Shown: positions 43,901 through 55,500 of the stretch, one piece after another
Position numbering within the stretch: the stretch's first letter is position 1
How the letters are laid out: each line of letters opens with the position of its first letter
Assembly: GCA_001692895.1 (NCBI GenBank)
Contig: KV748182.1
Coordinates: forward strand, 3,290,341 to 3,354,340
DNA length: 64,000 nucleotides
From: Cenococcum geophilum 1.58
Taxonomy: Eukaryota > Ascomycota > Dothideomycetes > Gloniales > Gloniaceae
Direction of reading: 5' to 3'
Program-made: the position numbers and the translations under genes
Notes under the pieces: generated by a model
Told to the model about the DNA's origin: nothing
The model's database searches: none
What the model saw: only the letters and a program-made list of their open reading frames with translations

Positions 43901-46850
43901 TAGCGTTCTATAGTAATATATGCAAATAGGTCCTATTTACGGTCTATAATATCTATAACGGGTCTAACGGGTATACCTATAGGTTGGTTTTTAGGTGCGA
44001 TTAAGTGTATAAAGGAGTAGTCGGCTAATACGGTTGTAATATTAAAGGCTTAGCTATCTATAAAAGGTTTAAAAGTAGTTAAGAACATCTTTAAGGTCTC
44101 CTGTTCCTATATATTTAAGTTAAAATTAATTATAAGGGCTTCCATTAACTTATTAAGAGACTCCTCTACTTCCTTTCCTTTGTAGTTTAAGATAAATTAG
44201 TTAATCTAGCTATTAAATCTCTTCTTAGACTTATTACGTTCTTCCTAGGTATACCTTATAAACTAATATCCTTCTTTACCATATATAAAGCACTTCTGGC
44301 TAATTTATCTATAGGGGTATACTTTTATACGGGAGTTGCTATAGGGGTTACAGGTAGGACTTAGTTGGTATAGGTACTGCTAGCGGTAGCGGCGGTCCGT
44401 AAAGTAGGTATCTAAGTTAGTTTATAAATTTTATAGGTCTGTAATAAAGGCTTAAGTACTACCTAGCAGGTTTAAAACTTTGTATATTATAATAGAGGAC
44501 CGTAAATTATTAATAAAGCTAGTTAAGGTATCTACGGGCTTATAATAGGCGTATTTATAGGGTTCCACTTCCTAGTAAGCTATAATAAGTTTATTATACA
44601 AAAAGTCGTCTATTTAAAGCTTAATATTAAGGCCGTACTATAAATACCAGAGGTCGGGCTCCAAGAAATCGGACTCTGTACCTCCACGCGGTGGAGCCCG
44701 GGAACCTAGCAGTACCATTGGTGTTCCATCAGGATCGTGCCAATAGACTGTTAGAGCGAACGCAGAGACGTACGTACGGCAGTGCATCGCGGGCGCTGCG
44801 ACGTGGTGGCGACGGGAAAAATTTTCTTGCTGGGAGGGTGAGCCCCAACGGAGACTTAAGAACACAGCTACTACGTCTCAACATACGTTTTAAGCTATCG
44901 AACCACGGCAACCTACATTATATCCAGCGAACCCCTTCCTCCTATACGGTATAACCATATACGCGCAATCAAACGATACACCTCGTAGGTGGGAGGTCTG
45001 TGATGAGCCTCTTAACCACCTGCCTTACATACCACCCTACCCGTTTAGCCTGGATTTACCAAACGTATGGTATTCGGTATTTCGTCTTCCTCTATATATC
45101 TTTTAGCTGGGAGATACAGTAGGGGACCTAGGTTGGGGCCCTAGGATAAGACACCTAGTTTATCCCGCTGTTTCTTTAGGGTGGAAGGTTATATAGGACT
45201 GGATTTATGCTGCAAGCAGGAGGACCATAGGCGAAGTGTATACGTATATAGGGCGGAAAGGGTAGGCATACGGCAACTTTATGGCAATCTTATGACAATT
45301 TATAAAATTACGGAAGCATAGTACAAACGGCAGATAGGGCAAGATAGGCAATTAGAGACTAAGTCTCAGAACAGCAACCTAACGGTATTTTCCCCCCCGT
45401 TAATGTACTACGGGTATGCTACCTAGAGGGGTATATGCTGTATTACCACTTACGTCTCCCTTAGAGGTTTTTTATACTTAACCAAAACGGCACTTATCTG
45501 CATGGACCTAGATAGGGACCGCATCGGACGTTAAATAGATTAAATAATAAATACCAGAGGTCTTTAATAAGAATTTATAGGCACTCTATAGTCAATTTTT
45601 TGGTATTCTTATTAATTACGGTCTATAACTTAATCGCATTTTATTATATAAGGATATCACACTTATATTCTAGCCCTTTAAAGTAGTTGCGTATAGCTTT
45701 ATATAGCTTATTAAAGGGAACACTAAGGGGGTTACTCTTAAGGTTAGTATAATAGTAGTTAAGGGCTAGGCCGCGTAGTATAGTAAAGTAGGCTTAGCTA
45801 AACTCCTATTTAGGAATATTGGCCTTCTAATAGAGGTCCGTAAAGATAGTTAGTTTAAAGTTAAAGTTATCGTTTTTACCACTATATTTAGATTTGTTAG
45901 TATAGAGCTTAGCTAGCTCCTTACTATAGGTCTTTACTTAGGTGGTTTATAGATCTATAACTTAAGCAACGGAAGGGTTTTAGTCCGTATTTTGGTTTAC
46001 GGGGGTATTATAGTCCGTAACTTAAGTACTAGGTATACTTTAGCCCATAAAATTAATTCTAAGATCTCTTTAGTCTATAAGACGAATTTAGTTAAATAGG
46101 TTATCTATAAGACTAGAAATCCTATTAAGTTTAAAAGAGGTAAAGAGTTTATTAGTTTTAATGTGATTTAGGATCTACTCTTTAGTCTATTCCGTTTAGT
46201 CCTCCTTATGCAATATATTATACAGAGACCGTGTAATAGTAACTTATTTATCCTTTTTAATTTATATACCTTAGTAATATAAGAGGGTTTATAGGTTATA
46301 GGTAGCTATAAGGTTGCAAGCCTTAAAGATAGCTTTTATAAAGTCCGTAAAGTCTTCCTTATATTATTCCTATAGATCATCATTTAGAAGCTTAAAGTAT
46401 CCATATTTAAGGATTTTAAAATTAATATAGTTATTAACGCCGTTTACAGACGTAAGGTCAACTCCCTAACTCTATTTCTTTTAACCTTCATTAATTTGCT
46501 TACTTATATCTGCTATATTATATAGCGTAGTATATCTATATAAGCTGTAACGGGTAGTAGTAGCTTATAGCGGGTGGAGGAGGTCTTATAACGGTCCGTA
46601 AAATTAATTAACGGGTCTGTAATAGTTTAAAAGGTCTTATAATAGTTTATAAAGGCGATTAATAGGTCTCTAATAGTTTGTAGGAGAGTAAAAGGTGCTG
46701 TAAAGGTTTGTATTTACGTTTATAAACTTTTAGTAAACCGTACTAAGACTTAAATAAGTATATAGAGTTAGTAATAGTCCGTAATCCCTAACTTCTAACC
46801 TTTTAGCAGGTCGTACTAGGATATAAATAGGTGGTCGCTGTTATATATCG
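40945..46850 (-). pseudogene. Copia-1 gag-pol relic
   Basis: Minus strand, RIP-degraded, interrupted at 44656-45547. From the 5' (right) side: a gag region; the gag-pre-integrase motif YRRFGYL (about 43,420-43,440); integrase with FKFTLYKDLNFNYLV and Y*ASKNFISKEF-like blocks; an RT with the motif L*IDNTLFLADQT (about 41,826-41,870, the QTDDT site with RIP changes); and RNase H ending VKYINSGNNLVNAITKA (about 40,970-41,030), the usual Copia end pattern. Limits are approximate. Confidence 0.83.
44656..45547 (+). mobile_element. LINE/SINE-like retroposon insertion with 15-16-bp TSD
   Basis: About 890 bp of clearly higher GC, with many intact CpA/CpG sites, inside the Copia-1 relic. It is flanked by direct copies of TAAATACCAGAGGTC (44641-44655 and 45548-45562; 16 bp counting the preceding A). 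The right end is an A-rich TTAAATAGATTAAATAA tail. A long irregular TSD plus an A-rich tail fits target-primed reverse transcription. The Copia frame reads on across the site if one TSD and the insert are removed. An open frame at 44691-44954 (87 codons) has no recognised homology. No RT is visible, so it is a SINE or a 5'-truncated LINE. Confidence 0.75.
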
Positions 46851-46900
46851 CTTAGGGGAGGTATTAAGTAATTGCTAATCTGTGCGCGCTTACTAATTAG

Positions 46901-47041
46901 TGTTTGTATTAACTTAATAATATAAGTAAGTTATATCTAGGGGCACGAAATACATATAGTATCGTATGCTCTTTTAGATAATGGTAACTATTAATTCTAT
47001 TAAGGTAGACTACGTAGTCTATATACTAACGCGCCCTCCCC
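46901..47041 (-). repeat. Copia-1 5' LTR, left piece
   Basis: Matches the first 141-142 bp of 40439-40665. Cut at TCCCC (47037-47041), the Gypsy-3 target-site duplication. Confidence 0.88.
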
Positions 47042-47313
47042 TATAATAAAACCTTGTAGCAAGTACTACGGTGGGCTCGTTATTGGGCTAGGTGTATAGG
47101 TAATGCAAATTAAAGTTAACAACGTAATAATAACTGGTAGAGTGGTTGCCCAACAGATTAACTCTAATTATATTCTAAGAATTACTATAAGGAAGGAACT
47201 ATTTAGGTAGGGATTAAGGGTCCTTAAATATATAACCGTACTCCTATAAAATCCTTCTTATATATAATGTACGTGTTATACGTGTTATACGTACATTCCT
47301 CTTATATACTGCG
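47042..47313 (-). repeat. Gypsy-3 3' LTR, first piece
   Basis: The minus-strand LTR ends here at CTGCG (47309-47313), the target duplicated when Gypsy-2 inserted. Confidence 0.9.
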
Positions 47314-47739
47314 TATTACGGACGCTTTAAGTACGATGTTACGACTACTAGGAGAGGAGTCGGAAGAAGCTAGTTGGTTAATTTAGGCACGGTCTAGGAT
47401 AGAACCGGTAGAACTATGTGACGAGGAATGGTAACCGAGGTTATATGACATGCTATGTATTAAACAAGAGGGACGAGAGGAACTTATATACCTTACGTAT
47501 AAGACGTATATCACGTATAAGAAGGATTTCATAGGAGTACGGTTGTGTATTTAAGGACCCTTAGTCCCTACCTAGATAGTTCCTTTCTTATAGTAATTCT
47601 TAGAATACAATTAGAGTTAATCTATTAGGTAACTACTCCACCAGTTATTATTACGTTGTTAACTACTATTTTTGCATTTCCTATATACCTAGCCTATTAA
47701 CAGAACCCATTATAGTTCCTACTACAAGGTTCCATTATA
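47314..47739 (+). repeat. Gypsy-2 5' LTR
   Basis: 426 bp, starts TATTACGG (TGTTACGG in the 3' copy), ends CCATTATA. Confidence 0.92.
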
Positions 47740-47783
47740 TAATTACTACCTAGTTACGGTATTAAACACAGAAGTTAAATAAC

Positions 47784-50700
47784 ATGCCACTAAAAGCAGC
47801 CACTATAACGCTATTAACGGCGGCAACTACGTTAAGGTTAGGGGGTAACACTAGTATAGCGGACACTAACTCGCAACAACCTGTGACGGTAGGATAATTA
47901 TAAGAAATAGTTAACCAGTTAATAGAGAACAATGCAATACTTAAGTAAAGGATTAATGGGATAGGCGTAGTAAAGGTTAAGTTACTATCAATTAAAAGAT
48001 TCTTAGGAGAGAGATTAAAGCTTAAAGGATTCCTTACGTAAATGCATTTTAAAGTTGCGTAAGAGGGAGCAAAGCTAGTAACACCTATGGATTAAATAGC
48101 GTATATAGGGTTATTCTTAATAGGAAGAGCACTTAAATAGTTTAAGCCTTACCTTATAGAGATATAAGTAAACGGAATAACAACTACGAACTAAGAGGTA
48201 TGGTTTATATTTTTAAGCTAGAACGGATTCGTAGAATGACTTATATAAATATTTAGAGACCTAAAGGTAGTAACCACGGCGGAAAGAAAACTCTAAGACA
48301 TTATATAACGAACCTTAGCAATTAAGTACACAACGTAGTTTCAAACATTAGTAATATAAGTTAAGTGGAATAATAGGGCGCTTATAGCATAGTATAAATA
48401 AGGACTTAAGGCTAAAATCTAGGACGTAATTATTCTAATGGAAGATGCGGACACCTTAAGGGAATTAATAGATTAAGCGATTAAGATTAATAATAGGATC
48501 TTCTAAAGGGAATAGGCTAAAAAGAGCTAGGATAGAGTTTTATAGTTATATAAGACGTAAAGTACACAACAACTAAAGCTAAGTTAGAAACTATAGTATA
48601 GCGCAGAGCTAATAGACCTAAGTGGTACCAAAAAAACCTATAAGAGATAGGGAAAATAACTATAAAAACCTAGAGGTTAAGGATCTAGTAATTATAGGAC
48701 TAAGGAGTATAGGCTAAACCAAGGATCTTATTAGCAGAAGACGTTTAAGCGAACTCCATAACAAAAGCAATGGTTTAAAAATAGAGCTTGCATAAATTGC
48801 GGAAAAAAGGGTTACTTTATAAGGGATTATAAAGATAGTCAGAGTTACCATATAATAAAGGGAACTAGACTAATAGTAGAAGATATATACGTACAAAGGG
48901 ATAATAGTATACTATAAGGAATAAAAGAATGTTTAATTAGGAGTTTTACGTTTTGTTATAATAACGTATACCAAATTTATAAAGACGCTAAGTATGGTGT
49001 AAGCTATTGGCCATAAGAGCCAGAGTTAAGAGGACTTAAAGGAACTATAGAGTTAGATAAAGAATAAGATTAACTCTATAAGCTAGATTAAGATATTATA
49101 GTAACATGCGGATAAAGACTAGTAATAATAACAATGGAGTTAGAGTATTTATTAATTAATAGCGATAAGGATAGTAAAGGAACCAACTAGGGGTATCTAA
49201 ACCTTAATAACGCAATAGAAGTAGAGACTAAGACCGCCATAGAGTAAGGTTTAGTAACAGGTATTATAACACCGTTAGATACGGCATCCATTACTTTATA
49301 AAACGGAAGAAGTAATATCTAAAGATGATTAAGCAAGCAGACGACTGCTAGTGCTAGCTTACCACTTAATAAAGGCAAAAGGCTAAAGGCTTAAGATTCT
49401 TATAATAAGATAAAAGACGACTAAGATTCTTAAGACGAGATGAGGTAAGCTTAAAGACCTATAATGGATAGAAACCGATGGAGTAAAGTAGCAGCTTAGT
49501 TTAAAGACATACGAATAAGCTCGGGATAAGAATTCCTAACAGTATAAGATTTTTAAGAAAAGATAAGTAAGATCTAGGACTCTTAAGATAAGACGAGGAC
49601 ACTAATAAAGCCTAGTTAGACTAAGGCTGGAGCTAAGCTTAAGACAAAGGTAAGCTTAGGATTAAAGAATCTAAGGGGTTAAGAATTTAGAGTGTGAATT
49701 AGAATACCTATAAGCAAAAGGCAAAGAGCTTCTTTATAGATTAAAGAATCTATAGCGCAAATAGCGATTAGACTAGGAGACAGATATATAGACCTAGAAG
49801 ACTTACTAGGGGAACATAGTATTTAGCCTAAAGATTAAAAAGTTAATACCAAGATTAAGAAGCACGAAGACTTTAAGGATCTACTTATAAGACGCGACGT
49901 AAAAGAAACCATAGAGGAATTTAGGACAAGAATTACCTTATAGCAAGAACAGAAACTAGATAAAAGATTTAGTATATTAGGACATATAAGGGATAAAGCG
50001 CTAGTACAAAGGATTACTAATAGGCCTAAAGTAGGTATACTAAGAGCTAAGTGGCTTACTAAACTAGAATAAGAAGAGGATCTAGGGATTCCTACTAAGT
50101 TTAAGGAACAACACACTAAAGGCTGTTATAACGCAGTAATAAGAAGATATTTCCTTATAAATAAGCCATATATACTTAAGCAGCTATACTAAAAGTAGTA
50201 TAGGTAACAACATAATAACAAATAGGAAGATTTCTATATATGGTTAGACGAAAAAGTTATCTAAGACTACCCAATTACAGAAAAGGCTATAACTTATATT
50301 AAGGGAGCCTTAATTATAATATTAAAGGATCTAAAGGAGTAATTAGAGGACTAAAGAAGCGAGAGGTGTATCTTAGTACCCGCGAATAAAGTTATAACGC
50401 TTAGATCAACATAAGAAAGGTTTAAACTTAAGGACAAGAATAAGCCAAGAGTTAACCTAAAATATCAGGCATATTATATACTATTATAGATAGTATATAT
50501 GGATAATACATACAATATGCATAGAGCACTAAAAGATAAAAATTAAAAGTATCTAATAAGGATATATTAGATAACGGACAAGGTAAAGTATTAAAACGCT
50601 AAGTATATACATAGTTAGCACCTAATAGAAGTTTAAGAATAAAGGGACTTAACACTTTAACCAGGAAGATTCCTTACGGAAGAATGCCTAGATAGATAAC

Positions 50701-53700
50701 AATAGTAAAAATGTCTAGAGAATACCTATCTATAGTATATTAAAGATAAAAAACGAACTAAGTATTAGCCTAAGTTGGACTAAGTATAAACAGGATCTAA
50801 TAGCTAACAGTTAGGAAAAGTAAAGGCCTATGGGACTAGAGGGAGCTAGTAATAAAGCCTTAGACCCTTAAAGAAATTTAAGGATAATACCTAAATTTAT
50901 AAGTTAAATAGCAAGATTAACAGTTTAAGGCACTAATAGATAGTAGAGTAATAAGAAACCATATCTCGCTAGCAGCAGTTAAAAGAATAGGGTTACTACA
51001 CAGATAGAAGGAACGTTCTTACCTATTAGTAATAATTTCAGGAGATCCAATAGCCTACGGAGGAGGTATTATTAATCTTAAAATAGGACCTATTTAGCTA
51101 ACTATTAAAGGAAAATAAGTCGAAATGTCTTTTAATATATTACTATTAGGGAATAATAAGGCAGTATTAGGAATGCCTTAGTTATAGGAATATAATCTAA
51201 AGATTAATTAGGTTATAGGTTAGGTCAATATTAGAGATATATAACGCCGCAAAATATAATAATAAACTAAGCTAGTATAGTACTAAGTAGGAGCGACCTA
51301 TAAAGAAACGGAAAAAGGGCTAAGCTATGTACTAAAGAGATACTATAAGTATGGCAAGAAACTATAGTTACCTAAAAGTAAAAAGCTGTTAAAGTATACA
51401 GCATGGGACTATAAAATAGAATTAAAACTAGAAATAAGTCTAAGGTTTTTTCTAATCTATAAGCTTACTAAAGAAGAAGGTAAAGCATTAAAAGAGTTTA
51501 TTTAAGAAAACTTATAAAAAGGATATATTAGACCATCGCAGTTATTAGCGGAATATCTAGTACTATTCGTACTAAAGAAGAATAGAAAACTAAGGTTATA
51601 TATTAACTATAGACAGTTAAATAGCATTACTAGGAAGGATAGGTATCCTTTACCCTTAATTAGCAAAATCTAAGATAGGATTAGTAATACGCAAATCTTT
51701 ACAAAGATAGATCTAAGATAGGCGTACCATTAGATTAGAATTAAGGAAGGCGATAAATAGAAGGTAGCCTTTAGGTTAAAGAAAGGACTATATAAACTAT
51801 TAGTTATACAATTTAGGCTTATAAACGCACTAGTAACATTTTAGAAGCAAATTAATAATGTGTTAAGAGAACACTTAGATAAATTTATTATAGTATACCT
51901 TAATAATATTATTATCTACTTAATAACTAAAGAAGAATATAGGGAATACGTTAAATAGGTCTTAAGGAGACTATAGGAAGAATAGATACTAGTAGCAATT
52001 AAGAAATACGAGTTCTTTATAAGGAAGACCGATTTTATTAGATTTATTATTAAATTAGGCCAACTTAGTATAGATCTAAAGAAGATTAAGGCTATAATAA
52101 AGTGGTAAGAACTAGAAAATATAACACAGTTAAGGTTATTTCTAGGGTTCTGTAACTACTATAGAAGGTTTATAGCTTAATAGTTAAAGGATATTAAGCC
52201 ATTTATATAATTAACGAAGAAAGAAGAACTATGGGTATAAGGAGAAGAACAAAAGGAACTATTTAAGAAAGTTAAATAGTTGTTTACCCAGGAGCTAGTT
52301 CTTAAAATCTATTAACTATAGTTAGAGATAGTAGTCGAAACAGATATATTAGACTTTATACTAGGAGTATATTTTATATAAAAGTATCTAAATAAATAGC
52401 ATCTAGTGGCATACTATAGTTGGAAGATAACACCACTAGAGTTAAACTATAACATCTATAATAAGGAGTTATTAGGTATAGTTACAGCACTAAAGAAATA
52501 AAGAGTATTTTTATAAGGTATAAAGAAACCATTTATAGTTAAAACGGATTATAAGAACCTAACAGGGTTCCTAATAACGAAAGAACTTAATTACAGATAG
52601 GTTAGATGGGCAGAGATGCTTATAGAATACCATTTTAAGATTTAGTATACTAAGGGTATAGAGAATACACGAGTAGATGCTTTAAGCAGAAAAACTAAAC
52701 TATAAAATAATAATAAGCCATTAGGGGCTTTATTGCAAAAAGATATAAATAGATTAATTAGGTACAATTATCTAAAGATTGCAGTAACTTAAGAGTATAA
52801 GTTAGAAAAGGTCTACAAGATACCAGAAAGCTTTTAGGTATAAAGGATTCTAGAAGCACAGCTAGAAGATCTATAGACAGATATATATAAAAACTAAGAA
52901 GTAAAGTATATCCTAAGAAGCATAGTAGAGGAGTTCGTAGAAGACTTCTATAAGGGACTAACTTAAGGACACAACAGAGCTACGGGCTTAGTGTTAAGAC
53001 TTTAGGAGGAGTATATTATTAACGGAATCTAAAGGATAGCTAGGAAGGTCACTAAGAAGTGTTTAAATTACTAAAGGAATAAACTAATAAGGTATAAGCC
53101 GTATAGAGGGCTATAACCTATTAAAATACCAAAGAGACCATAGGAGGTCATATTATGGGACTTTATTATTAAGTTACTAAAGTTAAGAGATCCTATCACC
53201 AGACAAGATTATAACGCAATCTTAGTAATAATAGACAAGCTTACAAAGTAGGAATACTTTATAGCCTATACAGAAGAAATCTCAGCAGAAGATATCGCTA
53301 GAATCTATGTTAAAGAAGTATTTACAAGACATAGAGCACTAAGTAAAATTATATCGGATAGAGATCTAAGATTTATAGCAGCATTTTAGGAGGTATTCTT
53401 AGCGGAATAAGGAGTTTAAGTAGTAACTTCTACCGTATATTATCCGCAAACAAATAGTTAAACAGAAAGATTAAACTAGACACTAAAATAGTATCTAAGG
53501 TATTACGTCAATCACGCATAGAATAATTAGGTATCGCTATTACTAATTATATAGTTTACATATAATATAACACTATAAGAAGAAATAGGTACGTTACCAT
53601 TTAAGGCGAATTACGGGTATAAACTAAGAACATTATTATCGCTATATTAAGTAAAGAAAATAAGTAGCATAGCTAAGTAAAGAATAGAGATATTAATAAA

Positions 53701-55039
53701 TCTTCATATAGACCTCATGGAAACAGCTAAGGTAGTACAGCAAAGAATAAAAAAATACTATAATGCTAGGAGATTTAAGGGACCAGATCTTAAGGAGGGA
53801 GATAAAGTATGGCTACTATATAAAAATTTTAAGAGTCGACGACTAAGTAAGAAGTTAAACTACGTTAAACTAGGACCTTTTAAAATCGCGTAGGGAATTT
53901 CACTAGTTATATTTAAGTTAAACCTACCAGCTAAGATAAAGATCTACCCTAGACAGTATATCGCAATGCTAGAGCTAGCATATAGGAATATTAAGCTACT
54001 AGTTTATAAAGCAGATATATATAGAGGATAAAAAGAGAACAAATAGTAAGTTTTAAAGATTATTAGTTATAAGGACGTTAATAATAAAATATGGTATAAA
54101 GTAAAGTGGATAGGCTATAATAAGACTACCTAGAAACTACTAGAAAATTTAAAAAACGCTATAGGAAAGGTATAAAAGTATCAAAAGAAAATAGGTTAGG
54201 CAATATTAATAAGGAAGGAGTATTAAAGAATAAGTTACCTAAGGGGGACCTAGGAAGAGCAACTGCCAAACTACTTAAAGTTATTCCCTTTACTATAGGA
54301 GGAGAGTTAGTTCTCTTATTACCTAGTTCCTAAAGACCTTATTCTATAAGCTTCTACTCCTTAAAACGGACCTTCTTACAAACCTTCTTAAGGCGAAGTA
54401 ATTAAGTAAACGCCGCGATGCAAGTATTTAGGGCCTTCTATTCCGTATTATAAGAACATTTTAACTTAGTAAGGGCTTAAGACAGTTTACTATCTAGCCG
54501 CGCAGCAGTAGATTAAACACAAGACCCTAAGATAAATTAATTAAGGAATTAGATAACTATTAAGAGTAATAAATCACGCATATTTAGCATTAGAGGTAGA
54601 GCAAACGTTATAGGATAAACAAATATTTACTTTAATGCACTTTAAGCAAAAAAACAGTTATTATAAAGAAGGACTCGCTAGCATAATATAAACTAACCCC
54701 TCTTTCGCATAATAAGAACACGGAGACGGTATAATCTTACTAAGAGATAATATCGCAGTAATAGTACGGGCACGACGTTGGGCGTATAAAGAAGAAATTG
54801 CTTTAGGTATAATAAGCAATAATATTAACCAAATTAATTAGACGGATATTACACCTCTAGTAAACAACTTAGAGATATTTTAAATCTTTAAGGATAAAGA
54901 TAAAGAGGAGGGAGATGGTGTTACGGACGCTTTAAGTATAATATTATAACTACTAGGAAAGGAGTTAGAAGAAGCTAGTTAGTTAATTTAGGCACGGTCT
55001 AGAATAAAACCGGTAGAACTATATAATAAGGAATAGTAA
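47784..55039 (+). pseudogene. Gypsy-2 gag-pol relic
   Basis: The gag ATG is at 47784 (MPLKAATITLL). The CCHC knuckle near 48786 keeps both N-terminal Cys (ACINCGKKGYFIRD). The protease near 50930 (ALIDS), the RT catalytic site VYLNNIII at 51893, RNase H, integrase, chromodomain (about 54,046-54,190) and the extension into the 3' LTR all lie in one frame. That frame is offset by -1 relative to gag, as expected for gag/pol frameshifting. No net indel is needed from protease to the LTR, so this copy is the best guide to the original frame. It is dead through RIP stops. The frame ends at TAA 55037-55039 in the 3' LTR. Confidence 0.87.
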
Positions 55040-55344
55040 CCAAGGTTATATAATATGCTATATATTAAATAAAAGGGACAAGAGGAACTTATATACCTTA
55101 TATATAAGACGTATATTACGTATAAGAAGGATTTTATAGAAGTATAGTTATATATTTAAGGACCCTTAATCCCTACCTAGATAGTTCCTTCCTTATAGTA
55201 ATTCTTAGAATATAATTGGAGTTAATCTATTAGGCAACTACTCTACTAGTTATTATTATATTGTTAACTACTATCTTTACATTTCCTACACACCTAGCCC
55301 ATTAATAGAACCCATCGTAGTTCCTACTACAAGGTTCCATTATA
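54919..55344 (+). repeat. Gypsy-2 3' LTR
   Basis: 426 bp, keeps the original TGTTACGGACGC start, preceded by a GAGGAGGGAGATGG purine tract. Confidence 0.92.
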
Positions 55345-55500
55345 CTACGTACACTATATATAACGTTATATAACCTTAGTTACTATTTCTCGTTATATAG
55401 CTCTACCGGTTCTATCTTAGACCGTACTTATATTAACTAACTAGCTTCTTCTAACTCTTCTCTAAGTAGTTATAATATTATACTTAAAGCGTCCGTAATA
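55345..55500 (-). repeat. Gypsy-3 3' LTR, second piece
   Basis: Resumes after the CTACG duplication and ends at the CCGTAATA edge, followed on the plus strand by CTATCTCCCTCCTC, the complement of the polypurine tract. Confidence 0.9.

Larger units (their letters stand above)
47314..55344 (+). mobile_element. Ty3/Gypsy chromodomain retrotransposon, copy 2 (plus strand)
   Basis: 8,031 bp, LTRs of 426 bp (47314-47739 and 54919-55344). TSD CTGCG (47309-47313) on the left and CTACG (55345-55349) on the right, the one difference being a RIP-type G-to-A. It is inserted in the 3' LTR of Gypsy-3, so it is the youngest long element of stack B. Confidence 0.93.

Noticed and set aside
44656-44760. tRNA-like head of the retroposon
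   Set aside because: I could not find convincing A- and B-box spacing or a cloverleaf; a tRNA-derived SINE remains possible but is not supported.
49835-50116. Minus-strand 93-codon frame and a similar plus-strand 73-codon frame at 60377-60598
   Set aside because: Both are antisense to the same part of Gypsy-2 and Gypsy-3; their similarity to each other reflects the shared element, not a gene.
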